NCBI RefSeq assembly: GCF_031628175.1 | Contig: NZ_JAVLVT010000001.1 | Location: forward strand, 682,001 to 746,000 | Length of the DNA: 64,000 bases | Direction: 5' to 3' | Origin: Lipingzhangella_A rawalii | Lineage (GTDB): Bacteria > Actinomycetota > Actinomycetes > Streptosporangiales > Streptosporangiaceae | Shown: positions 42,974-51,824 of the stretch, in pieces | Layout of the letters: each line of letters opens with the position of its first letter | Position numbering within the stretch: position 1 is the stretch's first letter | The notes under the pieces: model-generated | Told to the model about the DNA's origin: nothing | Databases searched by the model: none | What the model saw: the letters and a program-made list of their open reading frames with translations, nothing else | Translations under genes and position numbers: made by a program

Positions 42974-43897
42974 TCACAGCCCCACGGCAGTGTAGAGGGC
43001 ACTGACCTCCGCTGCCGTCAACGAACGGACCACGCCCGACTTCAATGACCGCAGCTCCACCGGACCGACCCGGGTGCGGGCCAGCTCTCGAACCGGATGC
43101 CCCACCGTGGTGAACATCCGCCGCACGATATGGTTACGGCCCTCGTGCAGGGTCAGCTCCACCAGCGCCCGCGCCCCGGACTCCGACACCACCCGCACCG
43201 CGTCCGCGTGCGCCACTCCGTCCTCCAGCTCCACCCCGGAGCGCAGCTGCTGCAACGCGGACTTGGAAATCGGCCCCCGCACACTGGCCAGATACGTCTT
43301 GGGAACCGCGTAGCGGGGGTGGGTCAGCCGATTCGCGAGTTCTCCGTCATTGGTCAGCAGGATCAGACCCTCGGTGTCGGTGTCCAACCGCCCCACATGG
43401 AACAACCGGTGCCCGGTCTCCGCCGCGTAGTCAGCCAGACTTGTCCGCCCCTGCGGATCCGACATCGTACTGACCACCCCGCGTGGCTTGTTCAGGGCGT
43501 AGTACTTGCGGTCCGCTGCGGTGACGACCCGCTGCTCATCGACCCGCACCACCGATGTCTCGGGGTCCACACGAGCACCGAATCTGCGTACGACGTGACC
43601 GTCCACACTGACCCGCCCCGCGGCGATCAGTTCCTCACTGCCACGCCGGCTGGCGACCCCGGCCTGGGCGAGGACCTTCTGTAGACGCACGCCACCAGGC
43701 ACATCCGGGTAGCTGTCCCGGTCCCCCTCAGGCCGGTCCTCGTCGGTTGGATCGTACTCGGCGCGGATACGCCGAAGTCGTGCCTGAGCGCCCGGCGACA
43801 GCGACTGCGGGGTCTCTCGGCCCCCGCGTGTGTCGCGGCCCGAACGCCGGTCGGACGCGCCGGGGCGCTTGTCTGGTTTGCGGGATGGCTTATTCAC
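42974..43897 (-). CDS. rRNA pseudouridine synthase, RsuA/RluB family
   Basis: A 307-residue enzyme with an N-terminal S4 RNA-binding domain (VRLQKVLAQAGVASRRGSEE) and the catalytic domain, with Asp in HVGRLDTDTEGLILLTNDGE and GRNHIVRRMF near the end. In actinobacteria this gene next to scpB is annotated as RluB, which targets 23S rRNA, but RsuA cannot be excluded. The start is GTG 43897, which overlaps the scpB stop by eight bases; a disordered basic N-terminal segment precedes S4. Confidence 0.9.
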   Translation of the reverse strand: MNKPSRKPDKRPGASDRRSGRDTRGGRETPQSLSPGAQARLRRIRAEYDPTDEDRPEGDRDSYPDVPGGVRLQKVLAQAGVASRRGSEELIAAGRVSVDGHVVRRFGARVDPETSVVRVDEQRVVTAADRKYYALNKPRGVVSTMSDPQGRTSLADYAAETGHRLFHVGRLDTDTEGLILLTNDGELANRLTHPRYAVPKTYLASVRGPISKSALQQLRSGVELEDGVAHADAVRVVSESGARALVELTLHEGRNHIVRRMFTTVGHPVRELARTRVGPVELRSLKSGVVRSLTAAEVSALYTAVGL

Positions 43898-44498
43898 CGG
43901 TTCTGTCGAGACCTTCGATGTCGTTGGGATCCTCGGGCAGGTACGGAGCCAGATCTGGGAGCTCGTCGAGGTCACGCAAGCCGAGCCGTTCCAGGAAATA
44001 GGTGGTGGTCCGGTACAGCAGGGCCCCGGTCTCCGGGTCCTGCCCGGACTCCTCGACCAGACCGCGCTGCACGAGCGTACGCATCACGCCGTCACAGTTG
44101 ACCCCGCGGATGGCGGACACTCGACCTCGAGCCACCGGCTGGCGGTAGGCCACCACGGCCAGGGTCTCCAGCGCCGCCTGGGTCAGGCGTACCTCCTGGC
44201 CCTCGCGCAGAAAACGTTCCACGACCGTGGCACTCTCCGGCCGAGAGTACATGCGCCAACCGTCGGCGACCTCACGCAGATCGAAACCGCGCCCCTGTGC
44301 AGTGTACTCCTCCGCGAGCGCGTGCAGGGTCTCGGTGATCACCGTGACGTCGATCCCCAGGGCGCGTGCCAGCTCGTGGGCACGGACCGGCTGGTCCACC
44401 ACCATGAGCACCGCCTCCAGGTGGCGTCGCAGCTCCTGCACATCGCCGGGGTCGGCGAGTACCGCAGCCGCCGTGCCGCGGCTGTCCCCAGCGGTCAC
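43890..44498 (-). CDS. scpB: Segregation and condensation protein B
   Basis: A 202-residue ScpB with paired winged helices (VQELRRHLEAVLMVVDQPVR, LTQAALETLAVVAYRQPVAR, RGLVEESGQDPETGALLYRT). It forms a dimer that binds ScpA and the SMC ATPase to compact and segregate chromosomes. Its start overlaps the scpA stop by four bases, and its end overlaps the pseudouridine synthase start. Confidence 0.94.
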   Translation of the reverse strand: MTAGDSRGTAAAVLADPGDVQELRRHLEAVLMVVDQPVRAHELARALGIDVTVITETLHALAEEYTAQGRGFDLREVADGWRMYSRPESATVVERFLREGQEVRLTQAALETLAVVAYRQPVARGRVSAIRGVNCDGVMRTLVQRGLVEESGQDPETGALLYRTTTYFLERLGLRDLDELPDLAPYLPEDPNDIEGLDRTGE

Positions 44499-45436
44499 TG
44501 TTCTGCCTCCTCGCGTCGGTCTGGACGGGCTCCCGTCTCGGAGTTTCCGCCCGCGCTCCCATCACCTGCCTCCTGGTCAGCGGACTCGTACTCGGCGCCG
44601 AGACCCGCTGCCAGTGCCGCGATGGGATCGCTGTGCCGGTCGCCGGTCCACCGCACCTGGAGCGGGCCGAGCGGTTCGTCCTGTGTGAGTTCGAGCGTGC
44701 CGGCGCGGAACAACTCCAGCAACGCCAGGAAGCGGGCTACCACCTCGAAGGTACCCGTACAGTCGGCGACGAGCTCGGCGAACGTGGACGTCTCTCCGGT
44801 CGACAACTCCGCCACCAGAATCGCTGCCTGCTCGCGCACGCTGGTTCTGGGCTGGTGCAGATGCGACACCTGTACGCTGGGGGGCTCCTTGGGGGTGAAC
44901 ACCCGGGCGGCGAGCGCGGCAAAGGCTTCGGGGCCCAGCCGAATACACACCTCGGGTCGAATCTGGGCGAAGTGCTCCTCGAGCGGCACCGCCCGCGGGT
45001 AGCGCCGCCCCTGGGTCGCGAAGCGATGTGCCAGTTCCCCGGACACCTGCTTATAGGCGCGGTACTGCAACAGCCGCGCGAACAACAGGTCCCGCGCCTC
45101 CAACAGCGCGAGATCGGCTTCGTCCTCGACTTCCCCACGCGGCAGCAGCCGGGCCGCCTTGAGGTCCAGCAGTGTCGCGGCCACCAGAAGAAAATTGCTG
45201 GCCTGGTCCAGATCCCAATCCTGTTCGTGGGCCCTGGTGTAGGCGATGAACTCGTCGGTGACCTGGGAGAGGGCCACCTCGGTCACATCCAACTTGTGTT
45301 TGGAGATCAGGGCCAGCAACAGGTCGAAGGGTCCTTCGAAATTGTCGAGATGGACCTGGAACCCTTCGCGTTCTCCCGGTTGGACCTGCTCGTCCACCGA
45401 GCCCTCCAGCTCCACCTCCCCCGTGGAAGTGCTCAT
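44495..45436 (-). CDS. scpA: Segregation and condensation protein A
   Basis: A 313-residue kleisin that bridges SMC heads. N-terminal FQVHLDNFEGPFDLLLALIS and KLDVTEVALSQVTDEFIAYT are the conserved SMC-neck binding region; the C-terminal winged helix includes TFEVVARFLALLELFRAGTL. A disordered Gly/Ser/Glu tail follows. ATG 45436 begins MSTSTGEVELEG; the frame continues upstream to 45880 through the RHH gene in another phase, so that extension is not real. Confidence 0.94.
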   Translation of the reverse strand: MSTSTGEVELEGSVDEQVQPGEREGFQVHLDNFEGPFDLLLALISKHKLDVTEVALSQVTDEFIAYTRAHEQDWDLDQASNFLLVAATLLDLKAARLLPRGEVEDEADLALLEARDLLFARLLQYRAYKQVSGELAHRFATQGRRYPRAVPLEEHFAQIRPEVCIRLGPEAFAALAARVFTPKEPPSVQVSHLHQPRTSVREQAAILVAELSTGETSTFAELVADCTGTFEVVARFLALLELFRAGTLELTQDEPLGPLQVRWTGDRHSDPIAALAAGLGAEYESADQEAGDGSAGGNSETGARPDRREEAEQ

Positions 45437-45509
45437 CTTCCCAGCCTGGCACGACCTACCGCACCTGGAGGCCACGCTGGCCGTCCCCGCAGACACAGAA
45501 AGCACCACA

Positions 45510-45947
45510 TCAGCGGCCGGTGGACTCCTCCTCGGCCAGGCGACGAGCCAGCAGGCTCTGTTCCCCGTGCTCGTCATAGTCGGCGAGCAGGGCGGCCACG
45601 GCCTCCCGGACGATTCGACCACGGTCACACACCAGGCCGTGGTCGGCACGCAGCGACAGCCGTGCCTGCTCCAACGCGAGCAGTTCCCCCGCCGAAACGT
45701 AGACCGTAATTTTCTCATCATGGCGTTGGCGCCCACTCGGTCGGGGGGCACCACTGGGTTTGCCGGTGGCACGTCGTCGTTTCGGTGGTCCACCCTCGCT
45801 GGATGCCGACGACGACGATCCAGCCCCTGCCTGCTGGGCGGCCGGAGCGGCGGGCACAGCGGACGTGGCAGCTGGATCACCCTGGGACGCGGACGAGGTG
45901 CTCGGGCCCGTCGAGCGGAACAGCTCGGAGGCTCCGGGCAGTGTCAT
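45510..45947 (-). CDS. Small ribbon-helix-helix-like protein between parA and scpA
   Basis: A 145-residue protein. Residues 1-75 are low-complexity Ala/Ser/Pro, then a basic stretch (PPKRRRATGKPSG), then a possible ribbon-helix-helix domain (KITVYVSAGELLALEQARLS, GRIVREAVAALLADYDE). Its start overlaps the parA stop in an ATGA junction, so it is co-translated with ParA. Conserved position between the ParA-like ATPase and ScpA suggests a role in DNA binding for chromosome organisation; this is inferred. Confidence 0.75.
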   Translation of the reverse strand: MTLPGASELFRSTGPSTSSASQGDPAATSAVPAAPAAQQAGAGSSSSASSEGGPPKRRRATGKPSGAPRPSGRQRHDEKITVYVSAGELLALEQARLSLRADHGLVCDRGRIVREAVAALLADYDEHGEQSLLARRLAEEESTGR

Positions 45948-46912
45948 CCGTTGTGCTCGTTGAGCGGCCACCTCGCCACCACCTCCTTGGCCAGTTCCCG
46001 ATAGGCGTTGGCGCCCGCGGATGTGGAGTCGAACCGGGTTATGGGCTCACCGGCCACTGTGGCGTCGGGAAACCGCACGGTGCGGTTGATCACCGTGTGG
46101 TAGACGCGCTCCCCGAAACCGTCGATGATCGTGGACAGCACCTCCCGCGCGTGCAGTGTGCGTGGGTCGTACATCGTGCCCAGGAAGCCGTCAATCACCA
46201 GACGTTCGTTCAACCGTTCCTGCACCTTGCCGATGGTGTCCATCAGGAGGGCAACACCGCGCAGCGCGAAGAACTCGCACTCGAGGGGGACGATAACCCC
46301 GTCCGCTGCGGTGAGAGCGTTCACCGTGAGCAGCCCCAGTGAGGGCTGGCAGTCGATCAGGATCACGTCGTACTCGTGAGCGATCGGGGCGAGGACCCGG
46401 GCCAGCATCTGTTCCCGGGCCACCTCCCCCACCAGCTGAACCTCGGCAGCCGAGAGATCGATATTGCTCGGGATCAAATCCAGACCGTCGATGTTGGTCT
46501 TCATCAGCACGTCATCGATCGTCACGTCGCGCTGCATCAACAGGTTGTACACCGTGAGATCGAGCTCGCGCGGATCGAGTCTGCCCAACCCCACCGACAG
46601 TGCGCCCTGCGGATCGAAATCCACGAGCAGAACACGTCGGCCGTACTCCGCAATGGCCGCGCCCAGGTTGATGGTTGTGGTGGTCTTACCAACCCCACCC
46701 TTCTGATTACACAGTGCTATGATCCGTGCCGGACCGGTGCGGTCCGGTGGTCCCGGCTCCGGAAATTCCGGCTTGTCCCTGTTGATACTCGCCCCCGTGC
46801 TGTACGCGTCGTCCCCCCAGGGGTTGCTCGCCGGCGCCGCCGGGCCCTGTTCGGTGCTGCCATCCACAGTCGGGTCCTGCCCGCCCGTACCGTGCTCCTC
46901 GGACCAGCTCAC
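45944..46912 (-). CDS. parA: ParA/Soj-family ATPase
   Basis: A 322-residue deviant Walker ATPase: RIIALCNQKGGVGKTTTTIN (Walker A with the signature Lys), VLLVDFDPQGALSVGLG and VILIDCQPSLGLLTVNAL. An acidic, disordered N-terminus of about 55 residues precedes it. This is the ParA-like gene of the scpAB cluster rather than the origin-proximal parAB pair, because no parB follows and scpA/scpB do. It probably acts with the coupled RHH-like protein on the nucleoid. Confidence 0.92.
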   Translation of the reverse strand: MSWSEEHGTGGQDPTVDGSTEQGPAAPASNPWGDDAYSTGASINRDKPEFPEPGPPDRTGPARIIALCNQKGGVGKTTTTINLGAAIAEYGRRVLLVDFDPQGALSVGLGRLDPRELDLTVYNLLMQRDVTIDDVLMKTNIDGLDLIPSNIDLSAAEVQLVGEVAREQMLARVLAPIAHEYDVILIDCQPSLGLLTVNALTAADGVIVPLECEFFALRGVALLMDTIGKVQERLNERLVIDGFLGTMYDPRTLHAREVLSTIIDGFGERVYHTVINRTVRFPDATVAGEPITRFDSTSAGANAYRELAKEVVARWPLNEHNG

Positions 46913-47055
46913 AACCCTTGACCTCCCTACGGACCCACCCGCACCGCAGCGGCATCGTGCGTGGGGCGGCCGTCTGGAAAACTCGCCTTGTCGACAGCGC
47001 GAAACCGTCGTGCGGCGACTCTAGAACGTCGCCCCACACGATTCAACGCAACACT

Positions 47056-48177
47056 CTAGGGGGTGGGCGTGTGGGACGCAGCGGCACGTGGGTGACTCCT
47101 CGCATAAATCTCGCGCAACCGGTCCACCGTCACCAGGGTGTAGATCTGCGTGGTGGTCACCGAGGCGTGCCCCAGGAGCTCCTGAACCACTCGGACATCG
47201 GCCCCGCCTTCGATCAGGTGAGTCGCGAAGGAATGCCGGAGGGTATGCGGCGACACCCCCGACACGGTGAGTCCGGCTCGCCCCGCCGCTGCCCGGAGGA
47301 CGCCCCAGACTCCCTGGCGGGTCAGCCGTCCGCCCCGAGCGTTCAGAAACAACGCGGTGCTTGCCTGTCCCGTTCCGGCGGCGACCAGGGCCGGCCGCGC
47401 CCGCACCAGGTAGGAGTCCAGCGCCGCACGGGCGAACCGACCGACCGGAACGACACGTTCCCGGTCCCCCTTGCCGTGGAACCGCACCACCGTCGCCGTC
47501 AGACCCACCTCCCCTCGAATCCCGTCCGCCTGCGCCGAGCTTCGCGATTCGCCCGCGCCAGGAGCCTCGGAAGCGTCGACGGTGTCGGTAACGTCGTCCA
47601 CATCGAGTGCGACCACCTCCGAGACGCGAGCTCCCGTGGCATACAGCAGCTCCAGGAGGGCACGGTCCCGCAACGAGCGGGACATTCCGGTCTCGGATCC
47701 AGCATCTCCTGCGGCGGCCAGCAGGGCCTCGACATCGGCAAGCGGGAGCGCTCTCGGCAGGCGCCTGTGCTGCGTTGGCGGATGCACCTCGTGGGTCGGG
47801 TCCCCCGTGGTCAGCTGTTCCCGGAAAGCATACCGGTGCAGTCCCCGGACAGCGGCCAGGGTGCGCCCGGCGGAACTGGAACCGAGTGGGGTATGCACCG
47901 CGCTGCCCGAGCGTAGCTCGCGCACGAAGGAACGCACGTCCGCCTCGGCCACCTGATCCAACCGGGTGTACCCCGCTGCGCTCAGAAACTCCAGATAGCG
48001 ACGTAGGTCACGCCGGTAGGACTCCAGCGTGTTGCGGGCCAGGCCCCGCTCCACGGTGAGATGTGTCAGGAAGCTCCGCACCTCCGCCTCGAGCTCCACC
48101 GCCACCACCGGCTCCGGTGTGTCTGAGGTTCGCACACCTGCCGATGATGCCACAGGTTCGCTGGCGGGGGACTGCAC
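47056..48177 (-). CDS. xerD: Tyrosine recombinase XerD
   Basis: A 373-residue tyrosine recombinase that resolves chromosome dimers with XerC at dif. N-terminal core-binding domain (EVRSFLTHLTVERGLARNTL), then the catalytic set: Arg in LLYATGARVSEVVALD, SPHTLRHSFATHLIEGGADV, LLGHASVTTTQIYT. It contains an insertion of about 35 residues (TDTVDASEAPGAGESRSSAQ...) between the catalytic Arg and Lys regions. GTG 48177 is the first start; its ribosome site is weak. It lies between parA and the Nudix-pyrG pair. Confidence 0.93.
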   Translation of the reverse strand: MQSPASEPVASSAGVRTSDTPEPVVAVELEAEVRSFLTHLTVERGLARNTLESYRRDLRRYLEFLSAAGYTRLDQVAEADVRSFVRELRSGSAVHTPLGSSSAGRTLAAVRGLHRYAFREQLTTGDPTHEVHPPTQHRRLPRALPLADVEALLAAAGDAGSETGMSRSLRDRALLELLYATGARVSEVVALDVDDVTDTVDASEAPGAGESRSSAQADGIRGEVGLTATVVRFHGKGDRERVVPVGRFARAALDSYLVRARPALVAAGTGQASTALFLNARGGRLTRQGVWGVLRAAAGRAGLTVSGVSPHTLRHSFATHLIEGGADVRVVQELLGHASVTTTQIYTLVTVDRLREIYARSHPRAAASHTPTP

Positions 48178-48192
48178 GCACGCGCCAGCGAG

Positions 48193-48810
48193 TCACTCCA
48201 CCCGGTCGGCTGGCCGCAAGGCCGCGAAGGCGTTCGCGGCCGCAGCCTGCGCGGCGAGAATCCCCACCAACGCCAGGGAGTTGTGCAGCCGCCCGGCCAA
48301 CACGGCCGTAACCGCCTCCGAGAGGGGAAGCCAGGACTGGACCATCCCCGCCTCCTCGTGGACCCGCTCGAACCCGATCTCTGCGGTGGGCACCTCGTCG
48401 AGATCCCGGGCCAGGTAGATCCGCACCCGTTCGTCGCTGAATCCGGGGCTCGGGAGACAGTCCACCAGTGTGTGCCAGCGTCCAGCCCGATAACCGGTCT
48501 CTTCCAGAAGCTCCCGACGGGCTGTGTCCAGGGGCGCCTCACCGTCGCTGTCCCGCAGACCGGCAGGGATCTCCCACAGCTGCTGACTCACCGCATGCCG
48601 ATACTGGCGCACGAGCAGTACACGAGAGCCCGCATCCAACGCCACGATCGCGACAGATCCCGGATGGGTGACCCGGTCCCGAGCCACGGTCTCCGTCCCA
48701 CCCGAGCCCGGCATCCGCACCCAGTCCGTGTGCACGGCCACGATCCCGCCACGGAACCGCTCCACACTGTCCACGACCGGCCAGGCATCGGGCTCGTCCC
48801 GGAGCGTCAC
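48193..48810 (-). CDS. Nudix hydrolase, ADP-ribose pyrophosphatase-like
   Basis: A 205-residue protein with Nudix box GLRDSDGEAPLDTARRELLE and ETGYRAGRW following. The preceding VLLVRQYRHAVSQQLWEIPA and the downstream SPGFSDERVRIYLARDL are typical of ADP-ribose pyrophosphatases, which cleave ADP-ribose to AMP and ribose 5-phosphate. The start overlaps the pyrG stop by four bases, a conserved pyrG-nudix-xerD order in actinobacteria. Confidence 0.9.
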   Translation of the reverse strand: MTLRDEPDAWPVVDSVERFRGGIVAVHTDWVRMPGSGGTETVARDRVTHPGSVAIVALDAGSRVLLVRQYRHAVSQQLWEIPAGLRDSDGEAPLDTARRELLEETGYRAGRWHTLVDCLPSPGFSDERVRIYLARDLDEVPTAEIGFERVHEEAGMVQSWLPLSEAVTAVLAGRLHNSLALVGILAAQAAAANAFAALRPADRVE

Positions 48811-50468
48811 GGCAGCCCCGTGACGCTCGACCGCGTTTTCGCATACTCCCGCGCCGCAGCCACCAGCCCACGGAAGAGGGGGTGGCCACGCGTTGGCCGC
48901 GACCGGAACTCCGGATGCGCCTGGGTCGCAACGAAGAAGGGATGCTGGGCCCGCGGTAGCTCGACAAACTCCACCAGCCGCTCGTCCGGAGACAACCCCG
49001 AGAACACCAGCCCCGCCTCCGCGAGTGCGGCACGGTACTGGTTGTTCACCTCGAACCGGTGTCGATGTCGTTCCTCGACCCGCTCCGCCTGGTAGAGCTC
49101 CGCCACGATACTGTCCTCGGTCAGTTGGGCCGGATAGTGCCCCAACCGCATCGTTCCACCCATATCGCGCTCCCCGGAGATCACGTCACGCTGATCCGCC
49201 ATGGTCGCGATAACCGGGTGTGGTGCCTGTTCGTCGAACTCGGTGCTGTTCGCCCCGGTGAGGCCGGCGACGTCCCGGGCGTATTCCACCACCAGGCACT
49301 GCAAGCCCAGGCACAGCCCAAGCAGGGGGACGCCACTCTCCCGCGCATACCGGATGGCCCCGAGCTTGCCCTCGATGCCCCGCACTCCGAAGCCACCCGG
49401 AATCAGCACGCCGTCCACACCGTCGAGCTCGCGGGCGGCCCCCTCCTGGCTGGCACAGTTATCGCTGGCCACCCATCGGATATTCACCCGGGTGTCCTCC
49501 GCGAATCCCCCGGCCCGCACGGCCTCGGTGACGGACAGGTAGGCGTCCGGCAGGTCGATGTACTTGCCGACCATTGCCACGGTGACCTCGAAGCCGGGCT
49601 GGTGCACCCGACGCAGCAGATCGTCCCACTCCGTCCAGTCCACGTCCCGGAACGCGAGTCCCAGGCGCCGAACCACGAACGCGTCCAGCCCCTCCCGGTG
49701 CAGCACCTTGGGAATGTCATAGATCGACGCAGCATCCGGAGCCGAGACCACACCCGACTCCTCCACGTCGCACATCAGACTGATCTTGCTCTTCAGCGAC
49801 TGAGAAATGGTCCGGTCCGAGCGACACACAATCGCATCCGGCTGGATCCCGATATTGCGCAACGCCGCGACCGAGTGTTGCGTGGGCTTCGTCTTGAGCT
49901 CTCCGGCCGGCCCGAGGTAGGGAAGCAGGGACACGTGCAGAAAGAGGCAGTTGTCCCGGCCGATCTCGTGGCGGATCTGACGCACCGCCTCCAGGAACGG
50001 CTGTGACTCGATATCACCCACCGTGCCGCCGACCTCGGTGATCACGACGTCCACACCATCGGTGTCCATCGCGTAGATGCGTTCCTTGATCTCGTTGGTG
50101 ATGTGCGGAATCACCTGCACCGTGTCCCCGAGGTAGGCCCCCTGCCGCTCCTTGGCGATCACACTGGAGTAGACCTGGCCGGTGGTCACGTTCGCCGCCG
50201 AGGACAACTCGGTGTCCAGGAAACGCTCGTAGTGCCCAATGTCCAGGTCCGTCTCGGCACCATCCTCGGTCACGAACACCTCGCCGTGCTGGAAGGGGTT
50301 CATCGTCCCGGGATCAACATTGAGATACGGGTCGAGCTTCTGCATGGTGACCCGCAGACCGCGGGACTTCAGCAGACGCCCCAGACTTGACGCGGTGAGA
50401 CCCTTGCCGAGGCTCGAGGCAACGCCACCGGTAACGAAAAGATGCTTGGTGTGTGCGGCGGATGCCAC
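48807..50468 (-). CDS. pyrG: CTP synthase
   Basis: A 553-residue CTP synthase that aminates UTP with glutamine-derived ammonia. The N-terminal synthase domain starts KHLFVTGGVASSLGKGLTAS. The C-terminal class I glutaminase has PLLGLCLGLQCLVVEYARD with the catalytic Cys and ATQAHPEFRSRPTRGHPLF with His/Glu. GTG start at 50468 with GGGAG seven bases upstream. Confidence 0.97.
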   Translation of the reverse strand: MASAAHTKHLFVTGGVASSLGKGLTASSLGRLLKSRGLRVTMQKLDPYLNVDPGTMNPFQHGEVFVTEDGAETDLDIGHYERFLDTELSSAANVTTGQVYSSVIAKERQGAYLGDTVQVIPHITNEIKERIYAMDTDGVDVVITEVGGTVGDIESQPFLEAVRQIRHEIGRDNCLFLHVSLLPYLGPAGELKTKPTQHSVAALRNIGIQPDAIVCRSDRTISQSLKSKISLMCDVEESGVVSAPDAASIYDIPKVLHREGLDAFVVRRLGLAFRDVDWTEWDDLLRRVHQPGFEVTVAMVGKYIDLPDAYLSVTEAVRAGGFAEDTRVNIRWVASDNCASQEGAARELDGVDGVLIPGGFGVRGIEGKLGAIRYARESGVPLLGLCLGLQCLVVEYARDVAGLTGANSTEFDEQAPHPVIATMADQRDVISGERDMGGTMRLGHYPAQLTEDSIVAELYQAERVEERHRHRFEVNNQYRAALAEAGLVFSGLSPDERLVEFVELPRAQHPFFVATQAHPEFRSRPTRGHPLFRGLVAAAREYAKTRSSVTGLP

Positions 50469-50637
50469 AGTGCTGCTCCCGTGGTTGAAGGCGGAACGGA
50501 CGCCAGGTAGGCCGGTCTGGGCGCCCGTGCGGTGCCCGCCGGCGACGCGCCCGAGCGGGCGCGCTGGCGTCCCAGGCCGCGGACTCCACGGGCCACCATC
50601 GTATCAGCGCAGGGCACCCCTACCTCCGCACGAACCG

Positions 50638-51633
50638 TCAACGCAGTGCCAGGGCGGGGCGCACCTCCCAGGTCGTCCACAGGGGGCGGTAACCCATGCG
50701 ACTCCAGAATGGTCCCGACAGTGGATTCGTAACGGCGTAGTTCAGCAAGGTCACCGCGACGCCGTGGGTGTCCAGGGCGTGGTGGACGTGATTGACCAGT
50801 GCCGTTCCCACCCCCTGCCCCCGGGTCTCCTCGGTGACGAATGCGTAACCGATGTAGGCAGCGGGGGTCGCAGCGACCAGCGGAGTAACCCATCGGGCCC
50901 GGTGCGGTGGCGAGGCCCAGACCATACCCACCGGGCGGCCGCGCCGCTCGGCCAACCAGATCCAGGATGGCTCGGCCTGGAGGGCCCGCCCCAACACGTT
51001 CCGGGCCTGCTGGGCGGTCTCCGGTTGGATGAACACGCCACCGAAATGCTCCTCGTACCGGTGTTCCTCCATGACCAGGCCAACCGTGGCCGCCAGGTCG
51101 TCGGTCCCGGCCAGCCGGATCGTGACATCCCGTGGTGGCAGGGCCGGGGGCACACCCCGGCCCTGGCGTCGGGCCGCCAACACCGTGTAGGGCTGCATGC
51201 CGTGACGAAGCAACGGCCGCACCCCGGAGACGTCCCGAGCCGGCCAGGTCAGCAGGGCCGCCGATTCCGCCCCCGTCCCCGTGGGCGCTTCCTCGAGCTG
51301 ATCCCGCCATGTGGTCAACAGCTCGTCCAGAGCGCCCTCCGGGTCCGGCCCGCCCACCAGGGGCGTGAGCCAGTGTTGGTCCGGAACCCCCCAGGTACGT
51401 CCGATCTCCCCTGGCTGGTACCAGGCGTAGCGCATGCTTCCGGTCGCCACCGGCCGATCCATGGCGTCGCTGACGGTGAGCATCGGTTGCGGGCTCATCC
51501 CCGGGTGATAGGGCGTGGGAAGCAACGGATCAACGTCCTTCCAGCGCCGGGTCACCGAGTCCAGCAGGGCCGCGAACTCCGCACCACCTCCGGCCGGCTC
51601 CTCATGCCGGACCCGCGCGACGAACCCGCTCAT
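50638..51633 (-). CDS. GNAT family N-acetyltransferase
   Basis: A 331-residue protein whose C-terminal third is a GNAT domain (RLAGTDDLAATVGLVMEEHR, acetyl-CoA loop VTEETRGQGVGTALVNHV, NPLSGPFWSRMGYRPLW). The N-terminal two-thirds look like a second, degenerate acetyltransferase fold. The start ATG 51633 follows GGGAGGG. The substrate is unknown, although small metabolites or proteins are typical. It is located between uvrB and pyrG on the same strand. Confidence 0.85.
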   Translation of the reverse strand: MSGFVARVRHEEPAGGGAEFAALLDSVTRRWKDVDPLLPTPYHPGMSPQPMLTVSDAMDRPVATGSMRYAWYQPGEIGRTWGVPDQHWLTPLVGGPDPEGALDELLTTWRDQLEEAPTGTGAESAALLTWPARDVSGVRPLLRHGMQPYTVLAARRQGRGVPPALPPRDVTIRLAGTDDLAATVGLVMEEHRYEEHFGGVFIQPETAQQARNVLGRALQAEPSWIWLAERRGRPVGMVWASPPHRARWVTPLVAATPAAYIGYAFVTEETRGQGVGTALVNHVHHALDTHGVAVTLLNYAVTNPLSGPFWSRMGYRPLWTTWEVRPALALR

Positions 51634-51824
51634 CTTTCCCTCCCCAACGCCTGACCCCACACACGCTGTCGGCGGACGCAGGCGGCCGCCCGGAAGTACT
51701 TGCGCCCGTGTGAGTTCCGCACCACCGCGATGGTATCGCCTCGCCACACTCGCCCGAGGGCGGATCACAGATCCCATTCCGGACCCGAAAACCCACCCCC
51801 GGCCCAGGATCCGGACGCCTCGAT

